This document shows, in pieces, positions 45,975 to 55,399 of a stretch of DNA of 64,000 bases. Below the pieces are notes generated by a model. It made no database searches, was not told where the DNA came from, and saw only the letters and a program-made list of their open reading frames with translations. The DNA is taken from assembly GCF_034479375.1 (NCBI RefSeq), contig NZ_CP140155.1:1674001-1738000 (forward strand). The letters run 5' to 3'. This DNA comes from Rhodopseudomonas palustris (GTDB lineage Bacteria > Pseudomonadota > Alphaproteobacteria > Rhizobiales > Xanthobacteraceae). Position numbers and translations under genes: made by a program. Within the stretch, counting starts at the first letter, position 1, and every line of letters starts with the position of its first letter.

Positions 45975-46711
45975 GCCGGCCTCCGCCGAAAGCGATGCAC
46001 ACCGTAAGCGATGGTACCGGCCGCGATGCCGCTGATCAGCACGTCGACGCCGGTGTTGAACCAGGCGACCAACGGAAACAGCGCGAGCCCCAGGCCGAGC
46101 GCGACGATGTCCGCGAGTTCGCGGCAGTTGCGCGCGGTCGACAGCAGAAACGCCAGCGGCGTCAGCAGCAGGATCGCGGCGCCGAACAATTGCGGCAGGT
46201 TGGCAGCCAACAGATAGCCGATCACATTGGCGATCAGGCACACTGATATCAGCCCGGTGCCGAGTCCGTTGGCGAAGGCGATCCGTCGCTCGCGCGGCAC
46301 CTGCGGCAGCAGGCGGAAGCACTCGACCCACATCGTCACCGCGACGAAATGCGCCGGCATCACGAGGTGACGCAGCTTTGTGGTCGGCGTCCGCAGCATC
46401 GGCAGCACAGACACCACCATCGGAAACAGCCGGATCGCACTGACGGTCACCGCCACCGCCGCCTGCAGCACCGTGGCGCCGGACCCGAGCGTCGAGATCA
46501 GGATGATCTGCGCTGGGCCGGCCCACACCAGCAGCGTGCCGAGCAGCACCCAGCCGAGGCTGAAGCCGCTGTCATGCGCCAGCGCGCCGATGCCGATGAA
46601 GGTGGCGAACAGCACCATCGACAGGACCGAGGTCGCGACCGCCCGCAGCCCCAGCAGAAAGGCGCGCATCGGGCTCTGCCAGCGCGAGGATTCATGGGGA
46701 GGAAGCGCCAT
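45971..46711 (-). CDS. azlC: AzlC family branched-chain amino acid exporter subunit
   Basis: A 246-residue membrane protein with about seven hydrophobic segments. Family features: FLLGLRAVATSVLSMVLFA, GWVLLGTLLVWAGPAQII and AAVAVTVSAIRLFPMVVS (the region also seen in YgaZ). With AzlD it forms a proton-driven exporter. The N-terminal 14 residues before MRAFLL are polar and may be extra. It is divergent from the PilZ gene at 46862, with 150 bases between them. Confidence 0.93.
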   Translation of the reverse strand: MALPPHESSRWQSPMRAFLLGLRAVATSVLSMVLFATFIGIGALAHDSGFSLGWVLLGTLLVWAGPAQIILISTLGSGATVLQAAVAVTVSAIRLFPMVVSVLPMLRTPTTKLRHLVMPAHFVAVTMWVECFRLLPQVPRERRIAFANGLGTGLISVCLIANVIGYLLAANLPQLFGAAILLLTPLAFLLSTARNCRELADIVALGLGLALFPLVAWFNTGVDVLISGIAAGTIAYGVHRFRRRPA

Positions 46712-46861
46712 TGCGAATGAGAAAACCTTATTGGCCGGACGCGCGGCGAATCCCGCGCGGTCGCGCAGCCCGTTTACCTTAACAATCGGTTGACCGTCAG
46801 TCGAATTCCCGCCTCGCCACTACCTCTGATAGCACTCCACAACCATCGCGAGGGGCTGACG

Positions 46862-47221
46862 ATGTTCGAACGGCGCAGCAGTTTACGAAGACGGGTCTAT
46901 TACGGCGGACGGCTGGCCTTCCAGGCCCGCACCGCGACGATCGACTGTGTCGTCCGCAATCTGTCGGCGGAGGGCGCCCAGATCGAGTTCGACAATCCGG
47001 CGGCTGTACCGGACCGCATGGAGCTCGTGATCGCGCGCCAGAGCATCGCTTATCTCGGCCGGATCGTCTGGCGGCGTCAGAACCGCGCCGGTCTTCGGCT
47101 GGACGCGCCGCGGCGGCAACCATCCGAACTGCCGCTCGACCTCGCTCTGCGCATCCGCGCCACCGAGCGCGTCAACGTGCAACTGCGCGCCAGGCTGGCG
47201 CAACTGCGGTCCGAATTCTGA
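46862..47221 (+). CDS. PilZ-domain protein (c-di-GMP receptor candidate 1)
   Basis: A 119-residue single-domain PilZ protein. The c-di-GMP contact motifs are present: an N-terminal RxxxR in ERRSSLRRRVYYGG and the (D/N)xSxxG motif as NLSAEG. The beta barrel runs through IVWRRQNRAGLRL; the C-terminal helix has many Arg. GAGG precedes the ATG at 46862. It resembles the PilZ protein at 49402 in the same arrangement (VYYGG versus VVYGG), so the two are paralogues. c-di-GMP binding is inferred from the motifs, and the target is unknown. Confidence 0.88.
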   Translation: MFERRSSLRRRVYYGGRLAFQARTATIDCVVRNLSAEGAQIEFDNPAAVPDRMELVIARQSIAYLGRIVWRRQNRAGLRLDAPRRQPSELPLDLALRIRATERVNVQLRARLAQLRSEF

Positions 47222-47232
47222 TCCGCGCCCAC

Positions 47233-48258
47233 TCAGCCGCGATTGCGCAGCACTAGGCAGGCGCTGCCGGCGCGGCGAATGCGATTACATAGCTCGTTGG
47301 CCTCGGGCCGCGTCTCGGCGCCGATCCGGACCCGATAGAACGGCCGCGTACCGCGGCTGCGGAACACCGCGCTCGACAGGCTCGGATCGTGGTCGCCGAT
47401 CACCGCGCTCAGTCGCGACATCGCGCGCGCATACATCGACAACGCCCGGTCGCGATTGAAGCCGGCCGCGAGCTGCACGCCCCACGGCTTGTCGGCGCCG
47501 AGCTTCACCCGCGCTTCGAGCTGCGTCACGAACGGGTTGGGTGCCCGCCGCAGCAGCGTCATCAGTTCGCGGCAATTCCCGCCGGTCTCCCGATCCTTCG
47601 GCTTGGCGTTGCTGCCCGCCCCGGCCCAGTCGTCCACCGACGTCCCGGTGATCGCAAAGACGTAGTTGCGGGTCTGCTGCGGCATCGGGCCGGTGCCGGC
47701 GATCCATTCCTGCACCCGGCGCGGGCCTGCGTTGTAAGCCGCCGCCGCGAGACCGAGATTGCCGAACTGCCTACGTAGCTCGCTGAGAAATTCGGCGGAT
47801 TTCGGCAGCGCCTGCACCGGGTCGAACGGATCGAGCAGGCTGCGCTCGGTCGCCGTGCCCGGCATGAACTGGGCGATGCCCTGGGCGCGCTGGCCGTTGC
47901 GCGTCACCGGCCCGATGGCGTCCGGCTGAAACCGGCTCTCCTGCCAGATCACGCGGGCGAAGAATTCGAGCGGCAGATCGTGCGCCTTCGCCGCCGATTC
48001 GATCATCAGGCAGATCGACTCGCGGGTGTCGCGATCGGCGGGTTCCTCCCCGGAGGGCTCGGCGGCTTTCGCTGCAGGCTCCGCCGGCGCGGGCGCTTCC
48101 GGTTTCGCGGGCGCCTCGTCCGGCTTCGCCGGCGGCTCGGGCTGGCTCTGTGTTTCGCTTTGCTTCGCCGACGGGCCGTCCTCTGCGCGCACCGAGCCCT
48201 GCGCGGTCAGCGCGATCAGCAGAACGACGACGATGCGGTGCAGCGTGCTGATGAGCAT
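47233..48258 (-). CDS. Exported lytic transglycosylase with SPOR domain
   Basis: A 341-residue murein enzyme. After a signal peptide (LHRIVVVLLIALTAQGSVRA) comes a Pro/Glu/Ala-rich linker to about residue 75. The SLT domain has catalytic Glu107 in FARVIWQESRF, GIAQFMPGTA and AAAYNAGP. The C-terminal 80 residues form a SPOR-like domain (FYRVRIGAETRPEANELCNR), which binds denuded glycan at the division site. The ATG at 48258 sits directly before the signal peptide; an in-frame GTG 4 codons earlier is possible. It is divergent from the gene at 48362. Confidence 0.92.
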   Translation of the reverse strand: MLISTLHRIVVVLLIALTAQGSVRAEDGPSAKQSETQSQPEPPAKPDEAPAKPEAPAPAEPAAKAAEPSGEEPADRDTRESICLMIESAAKAHDLPLEFFARVIWQESRFQPDAIGPVTRNGQRAQGIAQFMPGTATERSLLDPFDPVQALPKSAEFLSELRRQFGNLGLAAAAYNAGPRRVQEWIAGTGPMPQQTRNYVFAITGTSVDDWAGAGSNAKPKDRETGGNCRELMTLLRRAPNPFVTQLEARVKLGADKPWGVQLAAGFNRDRALSMYARAMSRLSAVIGDHDPSLSSAVFRSRGTRPFYRVRIGAETRPEANELCNRIRRAGSACLVLRNRG

Positions 48259-48361
48259 CCGAATTCTCACGCGAAGGTCCTGACCGCCGGTCTCGGCATC
48301 GTTGACACGCTGTGCCGACGAGCTAGCAATCGATATCCTCCGTTCAATCCGGGACCACAAC

Positions 48362-49288
48362 ATGGCCGAGACCCGCGCACCCACCGCCTTCGCGCCCGAG
48401 GACGACGTCCCGATCGCCTACATGGCGCGGACCCGCGCCTATTATCAAGCGATCGGCTATGAGGTTCCCTATCGCTGGGCGCATCACGTCGGCGCGCCGT
48501 TCCAGCCGCTGACCAAGCCGCTGGCGCAGGCGCGCATCGCGCTGATCACCACCGCCGCGCCGTTCGATCCGGACAAGGGCGATCAGGGACCGGGCGCTGC
48601 GTATAATGGCGCCGCCAAATTCTATCAGGTCTATGACGGCGATACGGCACAGGATCACGATCTGCGGATCTCGCATATCGCCTACGACCGCACCCACACC
48701 ACCGCGACCGACAGCGGCAGCTGGTTTCCACTACCGCAATTGCGGCGGCTGGCGCGCGCAGGCCGGATCGGCGAGCTCGCGCCACGCTTCTTCGGCGCGC
48801 CGACCAACCGCAGCCACCGCGTCACGCTCGACACCGACGCACCGGAGATTCTGGCGAGCTGCAAGGCGGACAACGTCGACGCCGCCGTGCTGGTGCCGAA
48901 CTGCCCGGTGTGTCACCAGACGGTGTCGCTGATGGCGCGGCAGCTCGAAGCGGGCGGGATTTCGACGGTGGTGATGGGCTGCGCCAAGGACATCGTCGAG
49001 CACGCTGCGGTGCCACGATTCCTGTTCAGCGATTTTCCGCTCGGCAATTCCGCCGGCAAGCCGCACGACGAAGCGTCCCAGGCGTTGACGCTGGAGCTGG
49101 CACTGCGCGTGCTGGAGCGCGCGCCGGGGCCGCAGACCACGGTGCAATCGCCGCTGCGCTGGAGCGACGATCCCTCCTGGAAGCGCGACTACAACAACGT
49201 CGCGACCATGAGTGCCGAAGAGCTGGCGCGCCGCCGCCGCGACTTCGATGCCCAGAAGGACCGCGCCCGCGCGGTGCGCGACGGCTAG
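48362..49288 (+). CDS. GrdB-related (glycine/sarcosine/betaine reductase B family) protein
   Basis: A 308-residue soluble protein related to the selenoprotein B component of glycine-type reductases and to proline reductase. The C-terminal half has VLVPNCPVCHQTVSLMARQL, which places a CxxC (Cys181, Cys184) where GrdB carries its redox-active selenocysteine/cysteine, followed by GISTVVMGCAKDIVEH and a conserved PLGNSAGKPHD. No selenocysteine codon is in frame. It is used outside anaerobic Stickland metabolism here, so the reaction is unknown; a thiol-dependent C-N or C-S cleavage would fit. I chose the ATG at 48362. Confidence 0.8.
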   Translation: MAETRAPTAFAPEDDVPIAYMARTRAYYQAIGYEVPYRWAHHVGAPFQPLTKPLAQARIALITTAAPFDPDKGDQGPGAAYNGAAKFYQVYDGDTAQDHDLRISHIAYDRTHTTATDSGSWFPLPQLRRLARAGRIGELAPRFFGAPTNRSHRVTLDTDAPEILASCKADNVDAAVLVPNCPVCHQTVSLMARQLEAGGISTVVMGCAKDIVEHAAVPRFLFSDFPLGNSAGKPHDEASQALTLELALRVLERAPGPQTTVQSPLRWSDDPSWKRDYNNVATMSAEELARRRRDFDAQKDRARAVRDG

Positions 49289-49401
49289 TTCCGCCGATCG
49301 GACACACGATCGATTCAGGTTAATCCACGATCGCTTCGCCGATGCGCTTCCGCATCTGCCGAAGCCGCCTACAATCGGGCCGCGCACGCGTGGAGGGCTC
49401 G

Positions 49402-49746
49402 ATGGACGATCGGCGAAAATCCCGGCGGGACAAGGTTGTGTATGGCGGCGTCGCCGCGATCAATGCGCGTGGCTCGACCCGGGACTGCGTGGTCCGGAAC
49501 ATCTCGGACGACGGCGCCACGATCGAATTCGGCAGCGCGGCCGGCGTCGCCGACCAGATCGCACTGACCGTCACGAAGAAGGCGCGGACCTATCCGTCGA
49601 CGATCGTCTGGCGTCGTGGCAACACCGTCGGACTGGCATTCAGCGACGATGCCGGCGCCGCCGATCTCAACGAGCGCCTGCGCAAAAGCGAAAAGAAGAA
49701 GCGCGAGCTGCAGCGCAAGATCAAGGTCCTGCTCGGCGAGGCCTGA
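49402..49746 (+). CDS. PilZ-domain protein (c-di-GMP receptor candidate 2)
   Basis: A 114-residue PilZ protein. RxxxR motifs in DRRKSRRDKVVYGG and NISDDG for the second c-di-GMP contact are intact; the barrel continues through IVWRRGNTVGLAF. The C-terminal 30 residues are a charged helix with a coiled-coil look (LNERLRKSEKKKRELQRKI). GGAGGG precedes the ATG at 49402. It is a paralogue of the protein at 46862. The pair are separated by a lytic transglycosylase and a GrdB-like gene. Confidence 0.88.
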   Translation: MDDRRKSRRDKVVYGGVAAINARGSTRDCVVRNISDDGATIEFGSAAGVADQIALTVTKKARTYPSTIVWRRGNTVGLAFSDDAGAADLNERLRKSEKKKRELQRKIKVLLGEA

Positions 49747-49863
49747 TCGGTCCGCCCCGCCGCCGCAGTATTCCGTTCTCCGCAAGTCGCCTTTCCGGCA
49801 ATTGCCTCGGCGGCCGGATGGACTACAACGTCGGTCCTGACTTCATGATCGGCCCGGCCTTCG

Positions 49864-51783
49864 ATGGCAGCGTCGCCGATCTGCAGAGGACGACGCACCA
49901 TCAAGCGCAAGCAGCCCAGGAACACGTCGAAAAACCGTCGGCCGAACAAAAAACATCAGGGCGGCAAGAGCGGCGCGCGCCCGGCCGCGACCTCTGCAGG
50001 CTCCGATGTCGCTGCCGAGACCGCGGCGACCCCGGTCGCTGCGCCCGCGCCGGTCGCGGCCCCGGCGCCCTCCGTCGAGGCGAAGGGCGCGCCGCCCCGC
50101 CCGGCTCCCAACGTTTCAAAGCGCCCCGCTGCGCCGCCAAAGCCATCCAGTTCGAAGACATCGCCCGGTCAGCCGACTGCGCCACCATCACCTGACGCCA
50201 TGCCAGTCACAACGCCCGCGGGTGCGGCCCCCGGGCTGCTGCTGCGCGCCTGCGACGTGGTGCTGCAGATCCTGCGCGGCGAGCCGCGACGGCTGTTGCT
50301 GTGGATTCTCGGCATCTATGGCGGGCTGTGGTTCGTCACGGCCTTCAGCTTCCCGAGCCTGCAGGCTGTCAGCTACGAGATGGCGCTGTTCGGCAAGGAA
50401 CTGCAGGCGGGCACCTGGAAGTATCCGCCGCTGGCGCCCTGGCTGACCGAGATCGCCTCGCTGCTGACCGGTGGGTGGAGCGGGTCGCAGCTCCTGCTCT
50501 CGATCGGCTCGGCGCTGGCGACGCTGGTGCTGCTGTGGCGGCTCGGCGCTGGCATCGTCGGCAACACCGGTGCGACGCTGGCGGTCGCGCTGACGATTCT
50601 GATCGGCTGCTTCGGCCCGCAGGTCACCGGCTATGATCCCGCGATCGCCAGCCTGCCGCTCACGGTCGCGGCGGTGCTGCTGTATCGGCAGGCGGTGCTC
50701 GGGCAAGCGCGGTCGAGCTGGATCGGGCTCGGCGTCGTCTGCGCGCTGCTCGGCAATGCCAATCACGCCGGCTTCGCCCTGATCCTGGTGTTGCTCGGCC
50801 ACCTCCTGCTCACGCGCGAGGGTCGCCGGCAATTGGGGACGCTGGGCCCGCCGATCGCTGCGGTGGTGTGCTTTGTCGTGTTGCTGCCGCATCTGATCTG
50901 GCTCGGTCAGGCGAATGCATCGGCGCCCGCCGCAGCGGGCGCGGCGGCCGATCTGCTGCCGCGGATCGGCGCGGCCTTCGCCTTCGTATTCGGCCAGGTC
51001 GGGCTGCACGGCGGGCTGATCCTGATCGCGGTGCTGGCGATGCTGCCGCGACTGCCGCTGCAGGGCGCGCCGGCGACGATCGAGCTCGACACGCCGAGCA
51101 GGTTCGATCGCTCGCTGATCCTCGCCGCCGCTTTCGTGCCCTCGCTGCTGGTTGCGGTCGGCAGCGTGCCGGACTGGTTCACGATCGGTGCCTACACCGG
51201 CAGTGCGCTGGTGCCGTTATCGGGGCTGGCGCTGCTCCTGCTGCTGCCGCGGCGGCTGGTGCTGCGCGCCCCGCGACTCGCGGTGGTGGCGTGGCTGCTG
51301 GTGCTGGTCGGCGTTCCGTTCGCCACCACGGCGTCGATCTATGCCAAGGCCTATGGCGACGGCCCGCCGCCGACCGAACTGTATCCGGCTCGCGCGCTGT
51401 CGCATGCGATGCAGGCGGTGTGGAAGAGCCGCACCACCCGACCGCTCGACATCGTCACCGGCAGCGCCCGTCAGGCCGGCTTCGTCGCATTCGACGCCTC
51501 GCCGCGGCCGTCTGTGTTCATCGACGCCGACTTCGGCAAGAGCCCGTGGATCACGCCGCAGCGACTGAAGCAGTCGGGCACGCTGGTGGTGTGGTCGACC
51601 GATGAATTCGCGCGCACCGATGAAATCCCGGCGCCCTATCGCGGCGCGCTCGGCAGCGGCACGCCGGTGTTCGGCACGATGGTGCTGCCGCTCGGCCGCG
51701 GCAAGCTGAAAGCCTATGGCTGGGCGATGATCGCGCCGGATGGCGAAACGCTGCAGGCGCCGGCGCCGCCTGCTGCCAAGTAA
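49864..51783 (+). CDS. Multi-pass membrane glycosyltransferase-like protein (GT39/ArnT-type)
   Basis: A 639-residue protein. The first 120 residues are basic then Ala/Pro-rich and probably disordered in the cytoplasm. The remainder has some 10-11 hydrophobic segments (LLLWILGIYGGLWFVTAFSF, SSWIGLGVVCALLGNANHAG and others). The loop AVSYEMALFGKELQAGTWKYPPLAPWLTE corresponds to the first periplasmic loop of dolichyl-mannosyl/ArnT-type transferases, with the KYPPL motif kept; the acceptor-site acidic residue is reduced to a Tyr-Glu. The donor and acceptor are not known. The ATG at 49864 is the best start seen; a later one cannot be excluded. Confidence 0.8.
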   Translation: MAASPICRGRRTIKRKQPRNTSKNRRPNKKHQGGKSGARPAATSAGSDVAAETAATPVAAPAPVAAPAPSVEAKGAPPRPAPNVSKRPAAPPKPSSSKTSPGQPTAPPSPDAMPVTTPAGAAPGLLLRACDVVLQILRGEPRRLLLWILGIYGGLWFVTAFSFPSLQAVSYEMALFGKELQAGTWKYPPLAPWLTEIASLLTGGWSGSQLLLSIGSALATLVLLWRLGAGIVGNTGATLAVALTILIGCFGPQVTGYDPAIASLPLTVAAVLLYRQAVLGQARSSWIGLGVVCALLGNANHAGFALILVLLGHLLLTREGRRQLGTLGPPIAAVVCFVVLLPHLIWLGQANASAPAAAGAAADLLPRIGAAFAFVFGQVGLHGGLILIAVLAMLPRLPLQGAPATIELDTPSRFDRSLILAAAFVPSLLVAVGSVPDWFTIGAYTGSALVPLSGLALLLLLPRRLVLRAPRLAVVAWLLVLVGVPFATTASIYAKAYGDGPPPTELYPARALSHAMQAVWKSRTTRPLDIVTGSARQAGFVAFDASPRPSVFIDADFGKSPWITPQRLKQSGTLVVWSTDEFARTDEIPAPYRGALGSGTPVFGTMVLPLGRGKLKAYGWAMIAPDGETLQAPAPPAAK

Positions 51784-51819
51784 TCGAATGCTTCATCGGC
51801 CCCTCGCCACGAGCCTCAA

Positions 51820-51946
51820 CGTCATCCTGAGGTGCCCGTCGAGCCGCGCCACAGCGCGGCTCGACGGGCCTCGAAGGATGGGCCGCAAATGCCGTCCTCG
51901 CCGCCGCATCCTTCGAGGCTCGCAGTGCTCGCACCTCAGGATGACG
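51820..51946. repeat. Dispersed palindromic repeat, family C copy 4
   Basis: About 127 bases bounded by CGTCATCCTGAGGTGC and GCACCTCAGGATGACG, with a perfect internal hairpin CCCGTCGAGCCGCG-CCACAG-CGCGGCTCGACGGG and two CATCCTTCGAGG-type units. It is the most complete member of the family in the window. It occupies the space between the GT39-like gene and the shared terminator. Confidence 0.85.
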
Positions 51947-51960
51947 ACTCACCCCAAACG

Positions 51961-51992
51961 AAGAAGGCCGGCGATTGCTCGCCGGCCTTCTT
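51961..51992. terminator. Bidirectional terminator between the GT39-like gene and clpA
   Basis: Perfect 13-bp arms AAGAAGGCCGGCG and CGCCGGCCTTCTT around ATTGCT. As the genes on both sides converge, the A-rich start of the left arm and the T-rich end of the right arm give each strand a short U-run after the stem. It can end transcripts from both directions. Confidence 0.8.
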
Positions 51993-52017
51993 GACTCGTC
52001 ACTTGCTCGCGGCCTGA

Positions 52018-54408
52018 TCAGGCCTTCTCGACCTGATCCTTGGCGCGGGGCTTGGCCTTGCGGGACGCGCCGCGCTTCTTGGCGCCCGGCAGATTCTCGG
52101 GCTTCGGCGTCACCGGGCCGTCGAGGAATTCGAAGGCGATCTTCTCCAGCTCGACGCCGGCGACCGCCTCGTCCTTGACCAGCACCACCTTGACGTGGCC
52201 GCCGCCCTTGAGCTGGCCGAACAACACCTCGTCGGCCAACGGCTTCTTGATGTGCTCCTGGATCACGCGCGACATCGGCCGCGCGCCCATCTGCTCGTCA
52301 TAGCCGTGCTGCACCAGCCAGGCCTTGGCCTCGTCGGTCAGCTCGATGGTGACGTCGCGATCGGCGAGCTGCGCCTCGAGCTGCAGCACGAACTTCTCCA
52401 CCACCATGCCGATGACGTCGGCATTGAGATGCGCGAACGACACGATCGCATCGAGACGGTTGCGGAATTCCGGCGCGAACTGCCGGTTGATCGCCTCGTG
52501 GTCGTCGCCTTCGCGCTTGTTGCGGGTGAAGCCGAATGCCTGCCGCGCCAGATCGGCGGCGCCGGCATTCGTCGTCATGATCAGGATGACGTTGCGGAAG
52601 TTGACCTGCTTGCCGTTGTGATCGGTCAGCCTTCCGTGATCCATGATCTGCAGCAGCACGTTGTACAGATCGGGATGCGCCTTCTCGATTTCGTCGAGCA
52701 GCACCACGCAATGCGGGTGCTGATCGACGCCGTCGGTCAGCAGGCCGCCCTGATCGAAGCCGACATAGCCGGGCGGCGCGCCGATCAGCCGCGAGACGGT
52801 GTGGCGCTCCATATATTCCGACATGTCGAAGCGCAGCAGCTCGACGCCGAGCGACGAAGCGAGCTGCTTGGCGACTTCGGTCTTGCCGACGCCGGTCGGG
52901 CCGGAGAACAAATAGCAGCCGATCGGCTTCTCCGGTTCGCGCAGGCCGGCGCGCGCCAGCTTGATCGAGGCCGACAGCGACTCGATCGCCTTGTCCTGAC
53001 CGAACACCACGCGCTTCAAGGTCGTTTCGAGATGCTTCAGCACCTCGGCGTCGTCCTTCGACACGCTCTTCGGCGGAATCCGCGCCATCGTCGCGACGGT
53101 GGCCTCGATTTCCTTGATGCCGATCGTCTTCTTGCGCTTGTTCTCCGCCACCAGCATCTGCGCCGCGCCGGATTCGTCGATCACGTCGATCGCCTTGTCC
53201 GGCAACTTCCGGTCATGGATGTAGCGCGACGACAGTTCCACCGCCGACTCGATCGCCTCGTTGGTGTACTTCAGCTTGTGATAGTCCTCGAAATAAGGCT
53301 TGAGGCCCTTGAGGATCGCGATCGCATCCTCGACGGTCGGCTCGTTGACGTCGATTTTCTGGAACCGGCGCACCAGCGCGCGGTCCTTCTCGAAGTGCTG
53401 GCGGTATTCCTTATACGTCGTCGAGCCCATGCAGCGGATCGTGCCTGATGCCAAGGCAGGCTTGAGCAGATTCGAGGCATCCATCGCGCCGCCGGACGTG
53501 GCGCCGGCGCCGATCACGGTGTGGATCTCGTCGATGAACAGGATCGCGTTCGGGTGCGCTTCGAGTTCCTTGAGCACCTGCTTCAGGCGCTCCTCGAAAT
53601 CGCCGCGATAGCGCGTGCCGGCCAGCAGCGTGCCCATGTCGAGCGAGAACACCGTGGCCGCAGCGAGCACTTCGGGCACTTCCGAATCGACGATACGCTT
53701 GGCGAGGCCTTCGGCGATCGCGGTCTTGCCGACGCCGGCTTCGCCGACGAACAGCGGGTTGTTCTTCTGCCGGCGGCACAGCACCTGGATCGCGCGGTTG
53801 ATTTCGGAATTGCGTCCGATCACCGGATCGATCTTGCCGTCGCGGGCCTTCTTGTTGAGGTTGACGCAATAGGTCTCGAGCGCGTCGCCCTTCTTCTTGG
53901 AGTCCTCGCCGCTCTTGGTCTCGGTCTCCTCGTCGACGCCGCGCACCGGCCGCGCCTCGGAGACGCCGGGACGCTTGGCGATGCCGTGGCTGATGTAGTT
54001 GACCGCGTCGTAGCGCGTCATGTCCTGCTCCTGCAGGAAATACGCGGCGTGGCTTTCGCGCTCGGCGAAGATCGCGATCAGCACATTGGCGCCGGTCACC
54101 TCTTCGCGGCCCGACGACTGCACATGGATCACCGCACGCTGGATCACGCGCTGGAAGCCGGCGGTCGGCTTGGCGTCTTCGGAACCGTCGGTGACGAGAT
54201 TCTCGAATTCGGTTTCGAGGTAGTTCACCAGGCTCGCGCGCAGCTTGTCGAGATCGACGCTGCAGGCGCGCATCACCGCGGCGGCATCGGAGTCGTCGAC
54301 CAGAGAGAGCAGCAGATGCTCGAGCGTGGCGTATTGGTGATGTCGCTCGTTGGCGATCGCGAGCGCGCGGTGGAGGGATTGCTCAAGGCTTTGCGAAAAT
54401 GTTGGCAT
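52018..54408 (-). CDS. clpA: ATP-dependent Clp protease ATP-binding subunit ClpA
   Basis: A 796-residue AAA+ unfoldase that feeds ClpP. An N-terminal Clp-N domain (residues 1-145) has [17 protein letters not shown]. The first ATPase domain has Walker [14 protein letters not shown] and Walker [14 protein letters not shown]; the second has [15 protein letters not shown] and [15 protein letters not shown]. The last 40 residues are basic. AGAGGA precedes the ATG. clpS lies 197 bases upstream on the same strand, so the genes are linked as in other proteobacteria and may be co-transcribed. An IGL/ClpP-loop motif was not checked in detail. Confidence 0.97.
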   Translation of the reverse strand: MPTFSQSLEQSLHRALAIANERHHQYATLEHLLLSLVDDSDAAAVMRACSVDLDKLRASLVNYLETEFENLVTDGSEDAKPTAGFQRVIQRAVIHVQSSGREEVTGANVLIAIFAERESHAAYFLQEQDMTRYDAVNYISHGIAKRPGVSEARPVRGVDEETETKSGEDSKKKGDALETYCVNLNKKARDGKIDPVIGRNSEINRAIQVLCRRQKNNPLFVGEAGVGKTAIAEGLAKRIVDSEVPEVLAAATVFSLDMGTLLAGTRYRGDFEERLKQVLKELEAHPNAILFIDEIHTVIGAGATSGGAMDASNLLKPALASGTIRCMGSTTYKEYRQHFEKDRALVRRFQKIDVNEPTVEDAIAILKGLKPYFEDYHKLKYTNEAIESAVELSSRYIHDRKLPDKAIDVIDESGAAQMLVAENKRKKTIGIKEIEATVATMARIPPKSVSKDDAEVLKHLETTLKRVVFGQDKAIESLSASIKLARAGLREPEKPIGCYLFSGPTGVGKTEVAKQLASSLGVELLRFDMSEYMERHTVSRLIGAPPGYVGFDQGGLLTDGVDQHPHCVVLLDEIEKAHPDLYNVLLQIMDHGRLTDHNGKQVNFRNVILIMTTNAGAADLARQAFGFTRNKREGDDHEAINRQFAPEFRNRLDAIVSFAHLNADVIGMVVEKFVLQLEAQLADRDVTIELTDEAKAWLVQHGYDEQMGARPMSRVIQEHIKKPLADEVLFGQLKGGGHVKVVLVKDEAVAGVELEKIAFEFLDGPVTPKPENLPGAKKRGASRKAKPRAKDQVEKA

Positions 54409-54605
54409 CTCGTCCTCTGTGGCCCCCGCTCATCATGATCGCCGCCGCAACGTCGCGCAACAACAACCTTTCGACATATAGTGTCGCAACCCGCCGACGA
54501 AAGCCCCGTTCCTTTCCGTGTCGGGCAGCGCACCCAGCAAGTCCGGGAAAACCCGCTAACAGAACCGATGCAAGAGCCGTTCCGAGTTCAGCGACCTCAC
54601 CCCAC

Positions 54606-54935
54606 CTATTTCTTTTCCATCACGCACTGCAGAGGATGCTGGTGCTTTCGCGCGAAGTCCATCACCTGCGTCACTTTGGTCTCGGCGATCTCGTAAGTGA
54701 AGACGCCGCACTCCCCGATGCCGTGATGATGAACGTGCAGCATCACCTTGGTCGCCGCCTCGATATCCATCTGGAAGAACTTCTCCAGCACGTGAACGAC
54801 GAACTCCATCGGCGTGTAGTCGTCGTTCAGGATCAGAACGCGATACAGGTTCGGCCGCTTGGTCTTCGGCTTGACCTTGGTGATGACCGAGGTCGTCGGG
54901 CTGCCGCCGCTTGAGCGCCCGCCTTCGCCCGCCAT
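54606..54935 (-). CDS. clpS: ClpA adaptor protein ClpS
   Basis: A 109-residue adaptor that binds N-terminal degrons and hands them to ClpA. The core is typical: [20 protein letters not shown], the [20 protein letters not shown] pocket and [20 protein letters not shown] chose ATG at 54935 ([16 protein letters not shown]); the frame is open to 55004 with an atypical extension. Two ClpS paralogues are common in this order; only one is in the window. Confidence 0.95.
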   Translation of the reverse strand: MAGEGGRSSGGSPTTSVITKVKPKTKRPNLYRVLILNDDYTPMEFVVHVLEKFFQMDIEAATKVMLHVHHHGIGECGVFTYEIAETKVTQVMDFARKHQHPLQCVMEKK

Positions 54936-55399
54936 ACGGGTCAGGCAGTTCGATGGCCCGGCGGATGCGGGGACGGAGTCGGAATATGAAATTCGTTGCA
55001 GCATGGCTCAGGTATTCGAATCCCCAGGGAACTCATCGTCACCGGAACCGCAACGCGCACAAAATGTGATCGACGATTCAGCTCCGGCTGTCCGCCACCC
55101 CGGCGGGCCGATCCGACAGGACCGGGTACCGCAAATATGGGTCCACACGCGGTGCGCCGCAAGCGCGGAAATTCCGGAGGCTGTCCAAACAGCGTTCCGC
55201 CCACCGAAACCGTGAGGGTTAACGCATCCCTGCCGATTCGCCCGCAATCGCGGTGGAGCCGTTTGCGGGCGATTCACCTTGGGCGCGGGTCCGACAGCAT
55301 TTGTCATGCAATTTAGCGACTTTCGCAGATCGGCTTTACTCGCCGTTCAGCGGTAGAATGGAACATCCCGGCGATCTTCTTACAGTCGGGAATTTGCAG
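54936..55399. other. Intergenic region between clpS and the TadG-like gene
   Basis: About 460 bases with divergent promoters presumed for both neighbours. A perfect 10-bp inverted repeat (TCGCCCGCAA at 55238-55247 and TTGCGGGCGA at 55263-55272) could fold near the start of the TadG-like transcript. GGTTAACG at 55217-55224 is a TTAA-containing site that might bind CtrA-type regulators, but the full two-half motif was not found. Confidence 0.4.

Noticed and set aside
14768..51946. CRISPR array
   Set aside because: Repeats are single intergenic elements of 50-130 bases, not regularly spaced short repeats with spacers, and no cas gene is present.
52195..53448. 417-codon frame opposite clpA
   Set aside because: Antisense to conserved AAA+ motifs, low-complexity Arg/Leu/His composition.
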